The position numbers were made by a program, and so were the translations under genes. A model generated the notes under the pieces. It was not told where the DNA came from and made no database searches. It worked only from the letters and a program-made list of their open reading frames with translations. Below, piece after piece: positions 42,419 through 51,331 of a stretch of 64,000 nucleotides of DNA (position 1 is the stretch's first letter; every line of letters begins with the position of its first letter). The DNA comes from Arthrobacter sp. E3 (GTDB lineage: Bacteria > Actinomycetota > Actinomycetes > Actinomycetales > Micrococcaceae): positions 1 through 64,000 of the forward strand of contig NZ_JAFMPX010000018.1 of assembly GCF_017353415.1 (NCBI RefSeq). Direction: 5' to 3'.

Positions 42419-43626
42419 CAGAGCACTCCTTCTATCTCCGGGAGCGGGAGGACACACGCACGCATATGCTCGGTGTCTGTACTCAGATAAACATTGGTGG
42501 AATCGGGGTTCGAATGGCCCAGAACCGCCGATATCGTCGGCAATGGCGTTCCGGCACGCAGGAGTTTAGATGCCGCATTGTGGCGCAGCAGCCTTGTTCC
42601 GACCCGTGGGCGATCCACCCCAGCCGCCTTGAACACCCTTCTGATCACTGCATAGACACCAGCATGGTCAGCCAGCTGCGTATAGGGCGCCAGCAATCGT
42701 AAAAAGACATGTCCGTCCGCCGACTTAGGACGCTCATCGAGGACATATTCTGCAAGTTTCTCCGCGATCACGGGAGGTATCGGCAGCGTCAAAGGATTGC
42801 CGGTCTTTTGCTGGATAATCCCGATTGTCAGGGTCCGCCAGTCGATATCAGTCAGGCGCAAGGCAACCAGATCACATGCACGCAAACCGGTGACTAATGC
42901 CAGCAAGGTGATCGCCGAGTCCCGGGCAGGAATCTTCCCACCCAGACAGGCCTGAACGGCGGCTTCTTCCTCATCGTTCCCCAGCACCGAAACGATGTCG
43001 TGGTGCCGTTTCGCCGCCACCATTTTCAGGGCATTGACTAGATCAGGACGTTGAGTGAACTGCAGGAACGGGCGGCAATTGGTCACCGCAGCCCACATCG
43101 TGCCGGCCACCCAGCGCGCCCGCAACGATCCCAGAAATCCCAGCACACTGGCACCCTCAGCATCCTGAAGCGACGTCACCCCGATACCTTCCAAGTAAAG
43201 GAGGTAGTCGCGGGCCATCCGGCCATATCCGTTTTGTGTCTCTGCAGCCAATCCCCGCAGTTCGATTTCTTCGGACCAAGCACTCAAGAGTGTGGCAAAC
43301 TCCTGGGATTGTGGAAGCCCACGCCCTTGTCCGCGCTTTCTCACCGAAAGGTCCACCCGCCCGGTCAGAACATAGGAATCAAAGACTGTCACCAGCCGGT
43401 GATAGTCACGACAACGCTGAACACTGAACTTCCCCGTCCGAGGGCTCGTCGTCAGCGCAGCGAATTCTGCACCCAACGCCGGCGTATATACGCCATCCTG
43501 CTCCCTGGAAAATAGCTCCAACCACCGGATCCACTTCCGGTAGTTGCCGATCGTCAGCGGCCCATACTCAGCCACCACCAATGCAGCAACAACCCGCTCA
43601 CCAATTTCCCTGACCGTCGGTTCCAT
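42418..43626 (-). CDS. Tyrosine recombinase, first gene of RIT element
   Basis: This 402-residue integrase has an extended N-terminal DNA-binding region (about 1-190). The catalytic Arg is in VTGLRACDLVAL and Lys in QQKTGNPLTLPI. Box II GTRLLRHNAASKL replaces the usual His of HxxR with Arg. It also has VLGHSNPDSTNVYLS with the His and Tyr. ATG at 43626 has AAGGGGA upstream; the frame's earlier start lacks one. It is the first cistron of the coupled trio, read from the right end inward. Confidence 0.9.
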   Translation of the reverse strand: MEPTVREIGERVVAALVVAEYGPLTIGNYRKWIRWLELFSREQDGVYTPALGAEFAALTTSPRTGKFSVQRCRDYHRLVTVFDSYVLTGRVDLSVRKRGQGRGLPQSQEFATLLSAWSEEIELRGLAAETQNGYGRMARDYLLYLEGIGVTSLQDAEGASVLGFLGSLRARWVAGTMWAAVTNCRPFLQFTQRPDLVNALKMVAAKRHHDIVSVLGNDEEEAAVQACLGGKIPARDSAITLLALVTGLRACDLVALRLTDIDWRTLTIGIIQQKTGNPLTLPIPPVIAEKLAEYVLDERPKSADGHVFLRLLAPYTQLADHAGVYAVIRRVFKAAGVDRPRVGTRLLRHNAASKLLRAGTPLPTISAVLGHSNPDSTNVYLSTDTEHMRACVLPLPEIEGVL

Positions 43627-43685
43627 GACATTCCCCTTCCACTGGACCAATGGATACGACGAACGTAACCCCGGAGAAGGTCGGA

Positions 43686-43776
43686 AACACTAAGCCGAGG
43701 AAAGTATCCCAGTTCCCCGCAGAACATGGCCCACAGCACGGTCCCTCGGCTTAGCGTTTTCCTCGGCATAATCACT
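43686..43776. repeat. Right terminal inverted repeat of the RIT element (91 bp)
   Basis: It is the reverse complement of 40324-40414 with a single mismatch. Its outer end meets the 5' transposase half at the sequence encoding LGLDSD. Confidence 0.9.
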
Positions 43777-44474
43777 GTCGAGTCCAAGGATCGGAAACGG
43801 GAACGCCGCAGTGGCATCCTTGATGGCCGCAAACACCCATTTCTGGGCCTTGTTCCTCACCGACCGGGTCTCGGTCCATCCCGTGGCGATGTCAGTGATA
43901 TCAAGGGTGAAACAGAACTCGCCCCGGGAATTGCCACCCTCATGGCCAACTAAATCTATCTCGACAAAACCGGGGACAGCGTCGTCCCACTCGGCCCAGG
44001 TCCGCATCGGGATGGAGTCTTTGAGCAGCGTCCCGGGCTTGGTATGAGAGCCCCCCGCGGGTCAAGCTTTCCCCGATCTCCTTTGAGCCGGCGATCGATC
44101 GTGGCCGGGGCAATCCGCAACAACAATTGAGCCGTCACATTGTCAATATCCAGTTCCTTGAACCGGCGCAGACGCGGCACAAGATCGGGCAAGGCCGCCG
44201 CCAGCAACCTGCCGCAGGGTGTGCCCTGAACGGCCCAGCAAAACCTCAACGCCTCAATCACGGACTCCCCGTACAGCGGCGGCCGGGGAGGCCTTGCCTT
44301 CACCACCTTGAGCACCAGTGCCTGCCGTAGCGCCTTACGCGCATGGTCGCGGTGCCAACCCGTCACCGCGCACAACTCATCCAAAATAGTCTTCTTAGCA
44401 GCCCGGCTCGAACGGGAATACCGAAGGGCACTGGCCTTCGTGATCGCCTGACGTTGACTCATCAAAAGCTCCAT
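43774..44474 (-). pseudogene. DDE transposase, 5' half (also frameshifted)
   Basis: The N-terminal HTH region (MSQRQAITKASALRYSRSS; TGWHRDHARKALRQAL) starts near 44462-44474. After KLDPRG the frame shifts in the G-run at 44051-44056. The catalytic domain then continues as DSIPMRTWAEWDDAVPGFVE (first acidic residue in VEIDLVGHEGG) and ends at ILGLDSD, where the RIT element starts. So it is broken twice: by an indel in a homopolymer and by the insertion. Confidence 0.82.
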
Positions 44475-44616
44475 GGCTCACAGTGCCCCGCCAGCAACCA
44501 CCAGCACGGCAGACGCGCCGCTACGCGGGCATTACCAAATGATTCTTCGATAACAGCTACGCGGGCATCTTTGATGAGTCAACGCGGGCCCTGTTCTCAC
44601 ATGGCAACTCGACCCT

Positions 44617-45099
44617 ATGATGGTTCACATGAGAGCAAAACCGGTATCACCAAAAGCAGAAGACCTTACCGCAGCACAGTGCTGGAAGCTGCTTTCCGAA
44701 ACGTCCATCGGACGGCTCGCCGTTTGCGTGGACGGGCGTCCCGACGTCTTCCCCGTGAACTTCAAGGTTGACGAGGAGTCACTCCTGTTTCGAACAGGTG
44801 GGGGCAGAAAGCTCGACGACCTCCGCGCCGATGCATCGGTGGCTTTGGAAGCCGACGCCGTAAGCGGGGAATTCGGCATCGCCTGGAGTGTGGTTGTCAA
44901 AGGCCACGCCGAAATCACCACCTCAGAGAGCGAGGTTCTGAACGCCACGACTCAGGGCATGTTCCCTTGGCAAGGAGTCGGAAAGGACCAACTCGTCCGA
45001 ATTGTTGTCGACGAAGTGACGGGCAGGCGCTTCACACTCGATGCGACCATGACGTTGACTGTTCCCCTGGATGCCTCAATCCGCGCCGGGCTGGAGTAG
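44617..45099 (+). CDS. Pyridoxamine 5'-phosphate oxidase-fold protein (paralogue)
   Basis: This protein of about 156-160 residues has the same block order as the 36329 gene: DLTAAQCWKLLSETSIGRLAV, GRPDVFPVNF, SLLFRTGGGRKLDD, GMFPWQGVGKDQLVRI. ATGs at 44617, 44620 and 44629 are all possible; no strong ribosome site decides. The IS right end is only about 40 bp upstream, so the native promoter and its DosR-like box were probably pushed 4.8 kb away. Confidence 0.83.
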   Translation: MMVHMRAKPVSPKAEDLTAAQCWKLLSETSIGRLAVCVDGRPDVFPVNFKVDEESLLFRTGGGRKLDDLRADASVALEADAVSGEFGIAWSVVVKGHAEITTSESEVLNATTQGMFPWQGVGKDQLVRIVVDEVTGRRFTLDATMTLTVPLDASIRAGLE

Positions 45100-45205
45100 A
45101 ACTCCGGAATCTTCCCTGGTGGGTTAATTTCATGCGTCGAGACCGGCAAAGGGACGTAGACGCATGAGGTAAGTTAGTGCTGACATTCGTCATCACTAAT
45201 TTCCC

Positions 45206-45658
45206 TCAATGGCTTTCATCGTCCTGAGCCGTATTCACCACAAGCACTGGACAATGCGCGTGGTTCACGCACGCCCGGCTGACTGAGCCCAAAAGAAGCC
45301 CAGCGAAACCGCCGTATCCACGTTTCCCAACCACAAGCATGTCCGCTCCATCGCTGAGCTCAATCAGTTTCTGCCTTGTCTGGCCTCGGACCAGGCTCGT
45401 GGAGATCTTCTCTGGCAGCGGAGTCCCAAAGGTGTCCGAGACACTGTCCTGAAGTAGTTGTCGGGCTGCGTTTTCAAGATCCGCGGCCGCCTGTGAAGAC
45501 TGCCCTGCCGCCGACGCCGAGTCACTCCAGCACATCACTACATCCAGCCACGAACCAGTCGTCCTTGCGATGCGTTCTGCTTCCCGGAGGGCCGCAATTG
45601 AGCCTGCGGATCCATCTATGCCGACGACTATGCGGCCTGATTCCTTGTCATTGCCCAT
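45206..45658 (-). CDS. Universal stress protein (single domain)
   Basis: This 150-residue UspA protein has IVVGIDGSAGSIAALREAE and the ATP motif GKRGYGGFAGLLLGSVS near residue 122. It is closest in this window to the USP at 32188 (shared GSIAALR, KISTSLVRG/NVSTRLVQG and SDGADML/SDGAEML). The ATG at 45658 has GAAAGG; a longer frame is not needed. A DosR-like box is 69-84 bp upstream. Confidence 0.92.
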   Translation of the reverse strand: MGNDKESGRIVVGIDGSAGSIAALREAERIARTTGSWLDVVMCWSDSASAAGQSSQAAADLENAARQLLQDSVSDTFGTPLPEKISTSLVRGQTRQKLIELSDGADMLVVGKRGYGGFAGLLLGSVSRACVNHAHCPVLVVNTAQDDESH

Positions 45659-45721
45659 GGTGCATGCCTTTCGCGGGTTCCAGTAGCTGCTGAAATCAAT
45701 ACTCGTGCCCCGTACATGCAC

Positions 45722-46094
45722 CGTCTAGGGTCCAACGGCACCAATCGTTTTAACGATGAGTGCTCCTGTCCACGCCACGGAATCCTTCCCAACGCGAAAG
45801 TTGCCACCGGGAGAGCACGTTCACCATGCCAGTTTTCTGTAAGGTACCGGCGGAGATCGTCCGCGGCCTCAATTGTTTCCCAGTGATTGGGCGTGAGCCT
45901 CTTCTCCACTAAACGGTCCATCCATTTCGTTCGTGTTCCTGGCTGCGGCAGCGAGTGTAAGCAGCTTGATACCAAGGGCAGGAGCAACTACATTGCTGCC
46001 CGTGGGGGACGTTCGGCACTGGCACATTGGACCGGCACCAGCAAGTCTGGAAACGGCACCGATCAACCCTGCATCTGCAAGAAAGGCAATCAAG
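45722..46094. other. Intergenic region with DosR-like box
   Basis: This is 373 bp between a USP and a divergent flavodoxin-like gene. It contains the box at 45727-45742. An open minus frame here (about 96 codons from 45918) lacks recognisable homology and overlaps the USP, so it is not called. Confidence 0.45.
45727..45742. promoter_or_regulatory. DosR-like box (USP 45658)
   Basis: AGGGTCCAACGGCACC. It matches the 32750 box at 14 of 16 positions and lies at the same distance range from a USP start. Confidence 0.6.
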
Positions 46095-46634
46095 ATGAGC
46101 ATCGCAGTCGTCTATGAGTCCATGTTTGGCAACACCCACAGAATTGCGTTGGCCATTGCTGAGGGACTCGCTCCCTTTGGTGTGGTGGTCACGGCAAACG
46201 TCAACGACCAGCAAGCCAAGGAAGCCACGCGTTCCGCCGACTTGGTGGTTCTCGGCGGACCAACCCATGTCCATGGAATGACCAGGCCGGAATCGCGCAA
46301 GGAAGCATCAACTTTGGCGAACGATACATCAAAGGATCTGTCGCTGGAAGCCTCAGCGCCGGGCATCGGGGTGCGTGAGTGGATCAAGGACCTTGACCTG
46401 GTTCCGGCCCTGTGCGCAGCATTCGACACCCGGGTGGACATGGCGCGCATCCTGACAGGCGCAGCATCCGGGCACATCGAACATGCGCTTACGAAACGAG
46501 GCTCACGCTCCATCATTTCACCGGAGAGCTTCCTGGTGTCCAAGGACAACGTCCTCGAAGATGATGAGCTGGACCGGGCACGCAACTGGGGCGCCAGCGT
46601 TGGCAAAGCCATGGAGCAGTTCATCCACCACTAA
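46095..46634 (+). CDS. Flavodoxin-like protein
   Basis: This 179-residue protein has the FMN phosphate loop YESMFGNTHRIA at residues about 7-18 and VVLGGPTHVHGM near 50, both typical of flavodoxin/protoporphyrinogen-oxidase-like domains. It probably carries electrons, perhaps with the FNR-type reductase of this island. The ATG at 46095 gives the flavodoxin start MSIAVVYESMFGN; GAAAGGC lies upstream. A longer frame has no support. Confidence 0.88.
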   Translation: MSIAVVYESMFGNTHRIALAIAEGLAPFGVVVTANVNDQQAKEATRSADLVVLGGPTHVHGMTRPESRKEASTLANDTSKDLSLEASAPGIGVREWIKDLDLVPALCAAFDTRVDMARILTGAASGHIEHALTKRGSRSIISPESFLVSKDNVLEDDELDRARNWGASVGKAMEQFIHH

Positions 46635-46805
46635 CTTGCGCCGCCGGTACTGCTGAGTCCCGAACCGTCAGTGAGGATTCGGCGTGCTGTTGGGGATCGT
46701 TACTCTTTGGGGCAGTGGACCCGCCGCGCTCATGCTGGTTCCAGGCCGGTTCATCAACCTAACCCGCCGAGCTTACCCTGGCCCGCTACAGAAACTCGCG
46801 GGTCT

Positions 46806-48440
46806 CTAGAAAATCGTGTTGATGGCGGTCCAGCCATGACCCACCTGAACTCGAGCTGCCCACGCTCCCTGTGCTGTGCGCGGGTACAGCCAGAGGGCAC
46901 CAGTGGCGTCATACCCCAGAACATCTGCAGTTCTGTCACCGTTGAAGTCACCCGGACTCATCAAGGTCGGGAGAAAATTCCAGCCGTTTCCTATGAGCAC
47001 ACGCGGGTTCCAGCCGCCCGCCGCGTTCCGTGGATACAGCCACAACAGGCCAGTGGCGCGTTCCCGTGCCAAGATGTCAGCGGTTCCATCACCATTGAAG
47101 TCGCCAGGGGCCAGCAAAGTGTTGAAGATGCCCCAGCCGGTCCCAATCAGCTGCGGTGCCAACCAGCCACCGCGACCATTGCCCGGGTACAGCCATAACC
47201 GTCCCGTCGCTGTTTCACGAGCCAGCACGTCAACCTTTTGATCACCGTTCATGTCTCCAGGACCCACAATGGAGTCGAACCCATTCCAACCGTTCCCGAT
47301 CACCCTCGGTGCCAACCAGCCGCCGCGGCCATTTCCTGGATACATCCACAAAAGTCCTGTGGCCGGTGCTCGTGCGATCACGTCGCCGTAGCCATCACCG
47401 GAGAAGTCTCCCACCGTCTCCAGTACATTGAATCCGCCCCATCCGACTCCAATGGTTGCAGCCACACCGAACGTGCCACGGCCCGTGCCTTGATAGAGGC
47501 ACAGCTCGTTCGTCGCTGATACACGGCCCAAAACGTCGTTGTTCCAGTCGCCGTTGAAATCCGCGGTGGAGCTGGACAGTGTGGACCCCGGCATGGGCAG
47601 CGCCCCCATGCGGTAATTTGCACACGCGATGTCGTAGTCGCGAACATCGTCATACCACTGGGACAAGTAGACCGCACCACCGGAGAAACTGGGCTGTACG
47701 CAGCGGTCGTGAGCCTCCGTGGGGTAGTCAAGCCGACCCGCGGTGGCCCAGACGGGGACACCCGGGAGGTACCAGGAAGCAGTGATGGACTGCCAGCCGC
47801 TGGCATACGAATACAGGCCGTAGGAGAAGCCGGCATCCCGCAGTCCACGCATCAGCCCTTCCACGACATAGCGGTTCTCGCGCTGTTGAGCGGCGGTCGC
47901 AGTGGGCCACGGTTGGGCTGTGCGGGGTTCGACGTCGATCCACACCATTGCTGGACGGAAACTGTTCCGCACCATGCTGGCGACTGCAAATGAAGCCTCA
48001 GCATACCCAACATTGGATAGTTGCCCGGCCCGGGTTGTTGCAGACCATGGACCGCTCGAGCGGTAGGTCAGAAGTTGGGCTGGGGTGGGGAATGCAGCCA
48101 TGGCGTACGCATGGGCAGTTTTTGAATTGCTCCGCACCCAGGTGAGCTGGCTGCCAAGGCAGGGATTTTCCGTGAATGGAAGACCTTTGGTCAATCCGAG
48201 AATTGCAAATTGTGTGTTGCTCGGTGGCATGGGCAGGCCATAACCGCCATCAGCTGGGGAACACTGCGGCCAAGAGATGTCGTGTCCCGATAGTTCCGCT
48301 GCTTGGGCCGGTGCTGCTACCACGAGGAAGCCCGTGACGAGTCCGAGGATGGCGAGCAGGCTTTGCATCAGGAGCCGCCCGGGCACCTGATGAGTGGGGG
48401 CTCTGTGCTGATCTTTGATACGGCGGCGATGTCGGTGCAT
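46806..48440 (-). CDS. Secreted DUF1906-like / FG-GAP repeat protein
   Basis: This is a 544-residue exported protein. The signal peptide has a basic start and hydrophobic core (LLAILGLVTGFLVVAAPAQA; cleavage about residue 48). Residues about 50-270 form a TIM-barrel-like domain (LSGHDISWPQCSP; VWIDVEPR; GFSYGLYSYASGWQ), as in glycoside-hydrolase-like DUF1906 proteins. The C-terminal half has about five FG-GAP/VCBS-type repeats with calcium-binding loops such as DFNGDWNNDV, DFSGDGYGDV and DFNGDGTADI. It is likely cell-surface or extracellular and carbohydrate-related; activity is unknown. The start at 48440 has GGGAAG. Confidence 0.85.
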   Translation of the reverse strand: MHRHRRRIKDQHRAPTHQVPGRLLMQSLLAILGLVTGFLVVAAPAQAAELSGHDISWPQCSPADGGYGLPMPPSNTQFAILGLTKGLPFTENPCLGSQLTWVRSNSKTAHAYAMAAFPTPAQLLTYRSSGPWSATTRAGQLSNVGYAEASFAVASMVRNSFRPAMVWIDVEPRTAQPWPTATAAQQRENRYVVEGLMRGLRDAGFSYGLYSYASGWQSITASWYLPGVPVWATAGRLDYPTEAHDRCVQPSFSGGAVYLSQWYDDVRDYDIACANYRMGALPMPGSTLSSSTADFNGDWNNDVLGRVSATNELCLYQGTGRGTFGVAATIGVGWGGFNVLETVGDFSGDGYGDVIARAPATGLLWMYPGNGRGGWLAPRVIGNGWNGFDSIVGPGDMNGDQKVDVLARETATGRLWLYPGNGRGGWLAPQLIGTGWGIFNTLLAPGDFNGDGTADILARERATGLLWLYPRNAAGGWNPRVLIGNGWNFLPTLMSPGDFNGDRTADVLGYDATGALWLYPRTAQGAWAARVQVGHGWTAINTIF

Positions 48441-48528
48441 GATATCACTTCCCACTTTAATTCAACCACTCAAGTGCGCCGAGCGCCAGAGTTTCCGTGA
48501 CCAAAGGAAGACTCTCTGGTGGCCATTC

Positions 48529-50268
48529 TTAGTCCACCAGCGGGATCACCTCGATGGCAGAGCCGGGACCGGTCACCACCAACACGCGTTTGCCCTTGAC
48601 GTCCTTCAGTGCCTCGGCCAGAAGGTCCAGGGGCGGACCAAACGAGGGGATGTCCTGGTCGCTGTCCGAGGAAAGTGTTGGTGTCTGGCTATGGGTAGGT
48701 TTACGCAGCCACAGCTTGACCATAGCCCCAGTCTGCTCCTCAATCATCCGCTGCAGCACCAGGCCTTCCCCGGAGGCAACCAAAAATACTTGGTCGATGG
48801 TGCGCAGCTTTCCAGGAAGCGGTGCCACGGCTCGATCCTGCCGCCAAACGCTGAAATGGTACGCGGCGACCAACGCAGTAGCAATAAACAGCCCCAGTGG
48901 TGCGCGCACGCGGTCAATCAACTCACCGCCACCATGGTCCGCCAATGCGAACTCGAACAGCCGATAGCCGAGCACCAGCAGGGTGACCAGTGCCGACACA
49001 GCACTCAAGCCGAAGACCGCGATCAGGTAGATCCGGCGGCCTGCAGATCCTTCCAACGTCTCAGTGCGGTGGGCAGGCTTCCACGCCAGCCACCACAGCG
49101 GTGCGCCAACAACAAACGAACTTATGCCGGCAATGAGCAAGGTACGAACACCGGATCCTGCCAAAAGACTTCCAAACGGTACCAGCAGCGCATTCACGAT
49201 GACTCCGATGCCTGAGGCCGTCGCCACGAGTGCAACACCCGATACTAGCAAGCGTGCCGTCCTGGCGATGCCAACGGACCGCGCGAATGCTGCGCGGTCG
49301 TGATAAGCCAAAACCAGGGCACCGAACACGGCCGAGGCCACGGAAAAGCCCAGCGGTTCAAGAATTTGCGCCGCGGGCGCACTCCCATCAAATCCAAGTC
49401 GCAGCAGTCCGTTCAAAGTGATTCCGGCGCCAGCCAGCATCAGGACGCTGCTGGCGAGGATTCCGACTATGGCCAGGACCACGCTTGCCAAACCTCTGCG
49501 GGCGAACCGCACCTTCGTCCGCACCCAGTACCACCACCAAACCAGCACCCCGCCGGCGGCCCATAGAAGAGCGCCCAGCAGGTTCTGCCACCATGGTTGG
49601 CCGAACGTGCTCACCCCGGCCAAACCGTGAATGGCGTGTTCGAAGAGCAGGCCCAGCGTAGTTGTTGCCCCACCCGTGCCAATGACCAGTCCGTAGGCAG
49701 CACCAAGGATGGGCGCCACCTGCTGCAGCCGGAGCGGCCGACGTCGTGCGTCCTTTGACATCTCCCGGTGCCAAAGCCAGACGGCGGCCCACACCACCCC
49801 GGTGGAAAAAGTTTGGGGTGACCAATTGCCTCCAACCAATGATGCAGCGGTGGAAAGAAGGGAACTGGTAAAAATGATGAGCGAAACCGTCGACGCACCC
49901 GCCACGTAGACACCCCAGGACAGCGAATCCTGTTCTGCCGGTTCGTCGACCCTGCGCCACACAATCCACCACAGCAGGCCTGCGAACGGTCCCCCGATCA
50001 ATGTGAATGCAAGCGACCTCGCCAGGCTTGCGTTATCGTCGCGAACCAATTCGACACCTGTATCCATCAAACGTCCGAGTAGGCCGGCAAGGCCAATCGC
50101 CCCAATAACGACAAGCGTGAAGAGCAGTACAAACACGATCAGGCGCCGAACTGTCGGCGCAGATGCCACCTCACCGGCGTGTGGGGCCGAGCGGGTCGTT
50201 TTCACAATGAGCAGGGTGACGCCGGCAACCAGCGCCGCACCAATGAGGATGACCAGTGCGGCTGTCAC
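48529..50268 (-). CDS. Polytopic membrane protein (DUF5671-like)
   Basis: This 579-residue integral membrane protein has about 12 hydrophobic helices in repeated groups (recurring pattern SVxLxxxxxxxL...RR...ED/EP). A hydrophilic C-terminal domain (about 480-579) ends KRVLVVTGPGSAIEVIPLVD. Function is unknown. The GTG at 50268 is chosen because GAGGGG precedes it and its GTGA overlaps the stop of the upstream gene, giving translational coupling. Confidence 0.72.
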   Translation of the reverse strand: MTAALVILIGAALVAGVTLLIVKTTRSAPHAGEVASAPTVRRLIVFVLLFTLVVIGAIGLAGLLGRLMDTGVELVRDDNASLARSLAFTLIGGPFAGLLWWIVWRRVDEPAEQDSLSWGVYVAGASTVSLIIFTSSLLSTAASLVGGNWSPQTFSTGVVWAAVWLWHREMSKDARRRPLRLQQVAPILGAAYGLVIGTGGATTTLGLLFEHAIHGLAGVSTFGQPWWQNLLGALLWAAGGVLVWWWYWVRTKVRFARRGLASVVLAIVGILASSVLMLAGAGITLNGLLRLGFDGSAPAAQILEPLGFSVASAVFGALVLAYHDRAAFARSVGIARTARLLVSGVALVATASGIGVIVNALLVPFGSLLAGSGVRTLLIAGISSFVVGAPLWWLAWKPAHRTETLEGSAGRRIYLIAVFGLSAVSALVTLLVLGYRLFEFALADHGGGELIDRVRAPLGLFIATALVAAYHFSVWRQDRAVAPLPGKLRTIDQVFLVASGEGLVLQRMIEEQTGAMVKLWLRKPTHSQTPTLSSDSDQDIPSFGPPLDLLAEALKDVKGKRVLVVTGPGSAIEVIPLVD

Positions 50269-50777
50269 TTCATCCCCTCGTTCGGGCAGATGGCCAGATC
50301 CCATGGCGTAGATGCGATGCGCCATGCTCCGACTATTTTTACGAGGCTGAAAACATCCTCATAGCTTGATTCCTGAGCGCCAAACGGACCGTTCCCGGAA
50401 AAGGAAGCGATGGAAACGGCCACGTCGGCGGAGTCGGACCGCTCCTTGGTCGAGATGAGTGTGATGGTGAGGTTGTCGGCCTGGAACTGTTCCATCGGCG
50501 AACAGTTCGCAAGCACATCGTTGGTGAGATACCCGGCAGCCGTGGTCTCATCCCCGTCCACAGCTGCCGCGACGTACCGTTGCACCACCCCAGCCGGAGT
50601 GGATTCCGCCAGGAGTGTGGGTTCCCCGCGGGTCAAGACGATCGACAACGCGGCCACAAGAACGAGGATGATGATCACACCAAGGATGATCAGAGGAGTT
50701 TTTGCGGATTTCTCCTGCGATGGCGCCACAACGGCGTCCTGATCATGTCTTTCCCGCGGGCTATCGGCGGAATCCAC
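50265..50777 (-). CDS. Hypothetical membrane-anchored protein
   Basis: This 170-residue protein has a charged N-terminus, one transmembrane helix (LIILGVIIILVLVAALSIVL, about 29-48) and an extracytoplasmic domain of about 120 residues. That domain resembles DUF4878/NTF2-like lumenal domains (VVQRYVAAAVDGDETTAAGYL). The GTG start has AAAGGG. It is coupled to the polytopic membrane protein downstream and probably forms a complex with it; function unknown. Confidence 0.72.
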   Translation of the reverse strand: MDSADSPRERHDQDAVVAPSQEKSAKTPLIILGVIIILVLVAALSIVLTRGEPTLLAESTPAGVVQRYVAAAVDGDETTAAGYLTNDVLANCSPMEQFQADNLTITLISTKERSDSADVAVSIASFSGNGPFGAQESSYEDVFSLVKIVGAWRIASTPWDLAICPNEGMK

Positions 50778-51010
50778 GAAGCACCCTTTTGTAAGCCGTT
50801 GCTTCAGGCATGCCTTCTCCCCTCATTATCTAAAACTCAGCAGAGATTCCATTCCACCGGCACGGAAATGCACCTGGTAAAGGCAACTGTCGCATACTTG
50901 CCGCGCCGTGTCAGCCTGCGACGAAACTGGTGCCACATGCCCATTGCCCTCCCCCACCGGCACTTCTATCCTTGTGAAAGCAGAATCCGCGCAGAAGGGC
51001 AGGTACCACC

Positions 51011-51230
51011 GTGAGCCGCAAGGTCACCGCGCATCTGTTCAACTCACTGAACGGGGTGATGGAGCGCCAGAACCTGAGGCAGCGTTACACCTTCGGCCAA
51101 TGGATCAACCCGGTGCGCAAGCACGTTGTCTCCGCGACCCTGCCGGATGAGCTGCCATGGAACAACACCCGCATCGCAGGGGATCCCGTTGTGTACGTGA
51201 AGAACCTTCGCGGGCACGGTGCCGGGCAAC
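51011..51230 (+). pseudogene. RibD C-terminal/dihydrofolate-reductase-like remnant
   Basis: Only pieces remain. The start SRKVTAHLFNSLNGVME and a middle piece QWINPVRKHVVSATLPDELPWN are typical of actinobacterial RibD_C proteins. The 50 or so residues between them and the C-terminal half are missing, and the tail after YVKNLRGHG is nonsense. GTG at 51011 would start it. It is non-functional. Confidence 0.7.
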
Positions 51231-51331
51231 GTCATCCTGCGCTAAGCCCCCACCGTCAGCCAGAATATGCTTCGAATCTTGACCCCTGCCGTGCACCGCC
51301 GTAGGCCTTGTCCAACCCACCAGAAGAACTC

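Larger units (their letters stand above)
40297..43776 (-). mobile_element. RIT (recombinase-in-trio) element
   Basis: Three overlapping tyrosine recombinase genes in one orientation are flanked by 91-bp inverted repeats. The element has inserted into the DDE transposase gene, whose two halves flank it. This is the defining structure of RIT elements. About 3.45 kb long, it carries no passenger gene. Confidence 0.88.
39766..44579. mobile_element. Insertion sequence interrupted by a RIT element
   Basis: The ends carry inverted TCAAGATGCCCGC (39771-39783) and GCGGGCATCTTTGA (44561-44574). A subterminal 21-bp repeat matches at 20 of 21 positions: 39799-39819 and the complement of 44525-44545. Without the nested 3.45-kb RIT insertion the IS would be about 1.35 kb with one DDE transposase. 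The exact outer boundaries and target duplication are unclear. The IS family was not assigned. Confidence 0.75.

Noticed and set aside
39771-44574. CRISPR array or integron attC sites in the repeat-rich mobile region
   Set aside because: The repeats are terminal and inverted, not regularly spaced direct repeats with spacers, and there is no integron integrase or cas gene.
45628-45918. Small minus-strand open frame with DRLVEKRLTPNHWETIEAADD
   Set aside because: It overlaps the 5' part of the USP gene, has no recognisable family and spans the DosR-like box.
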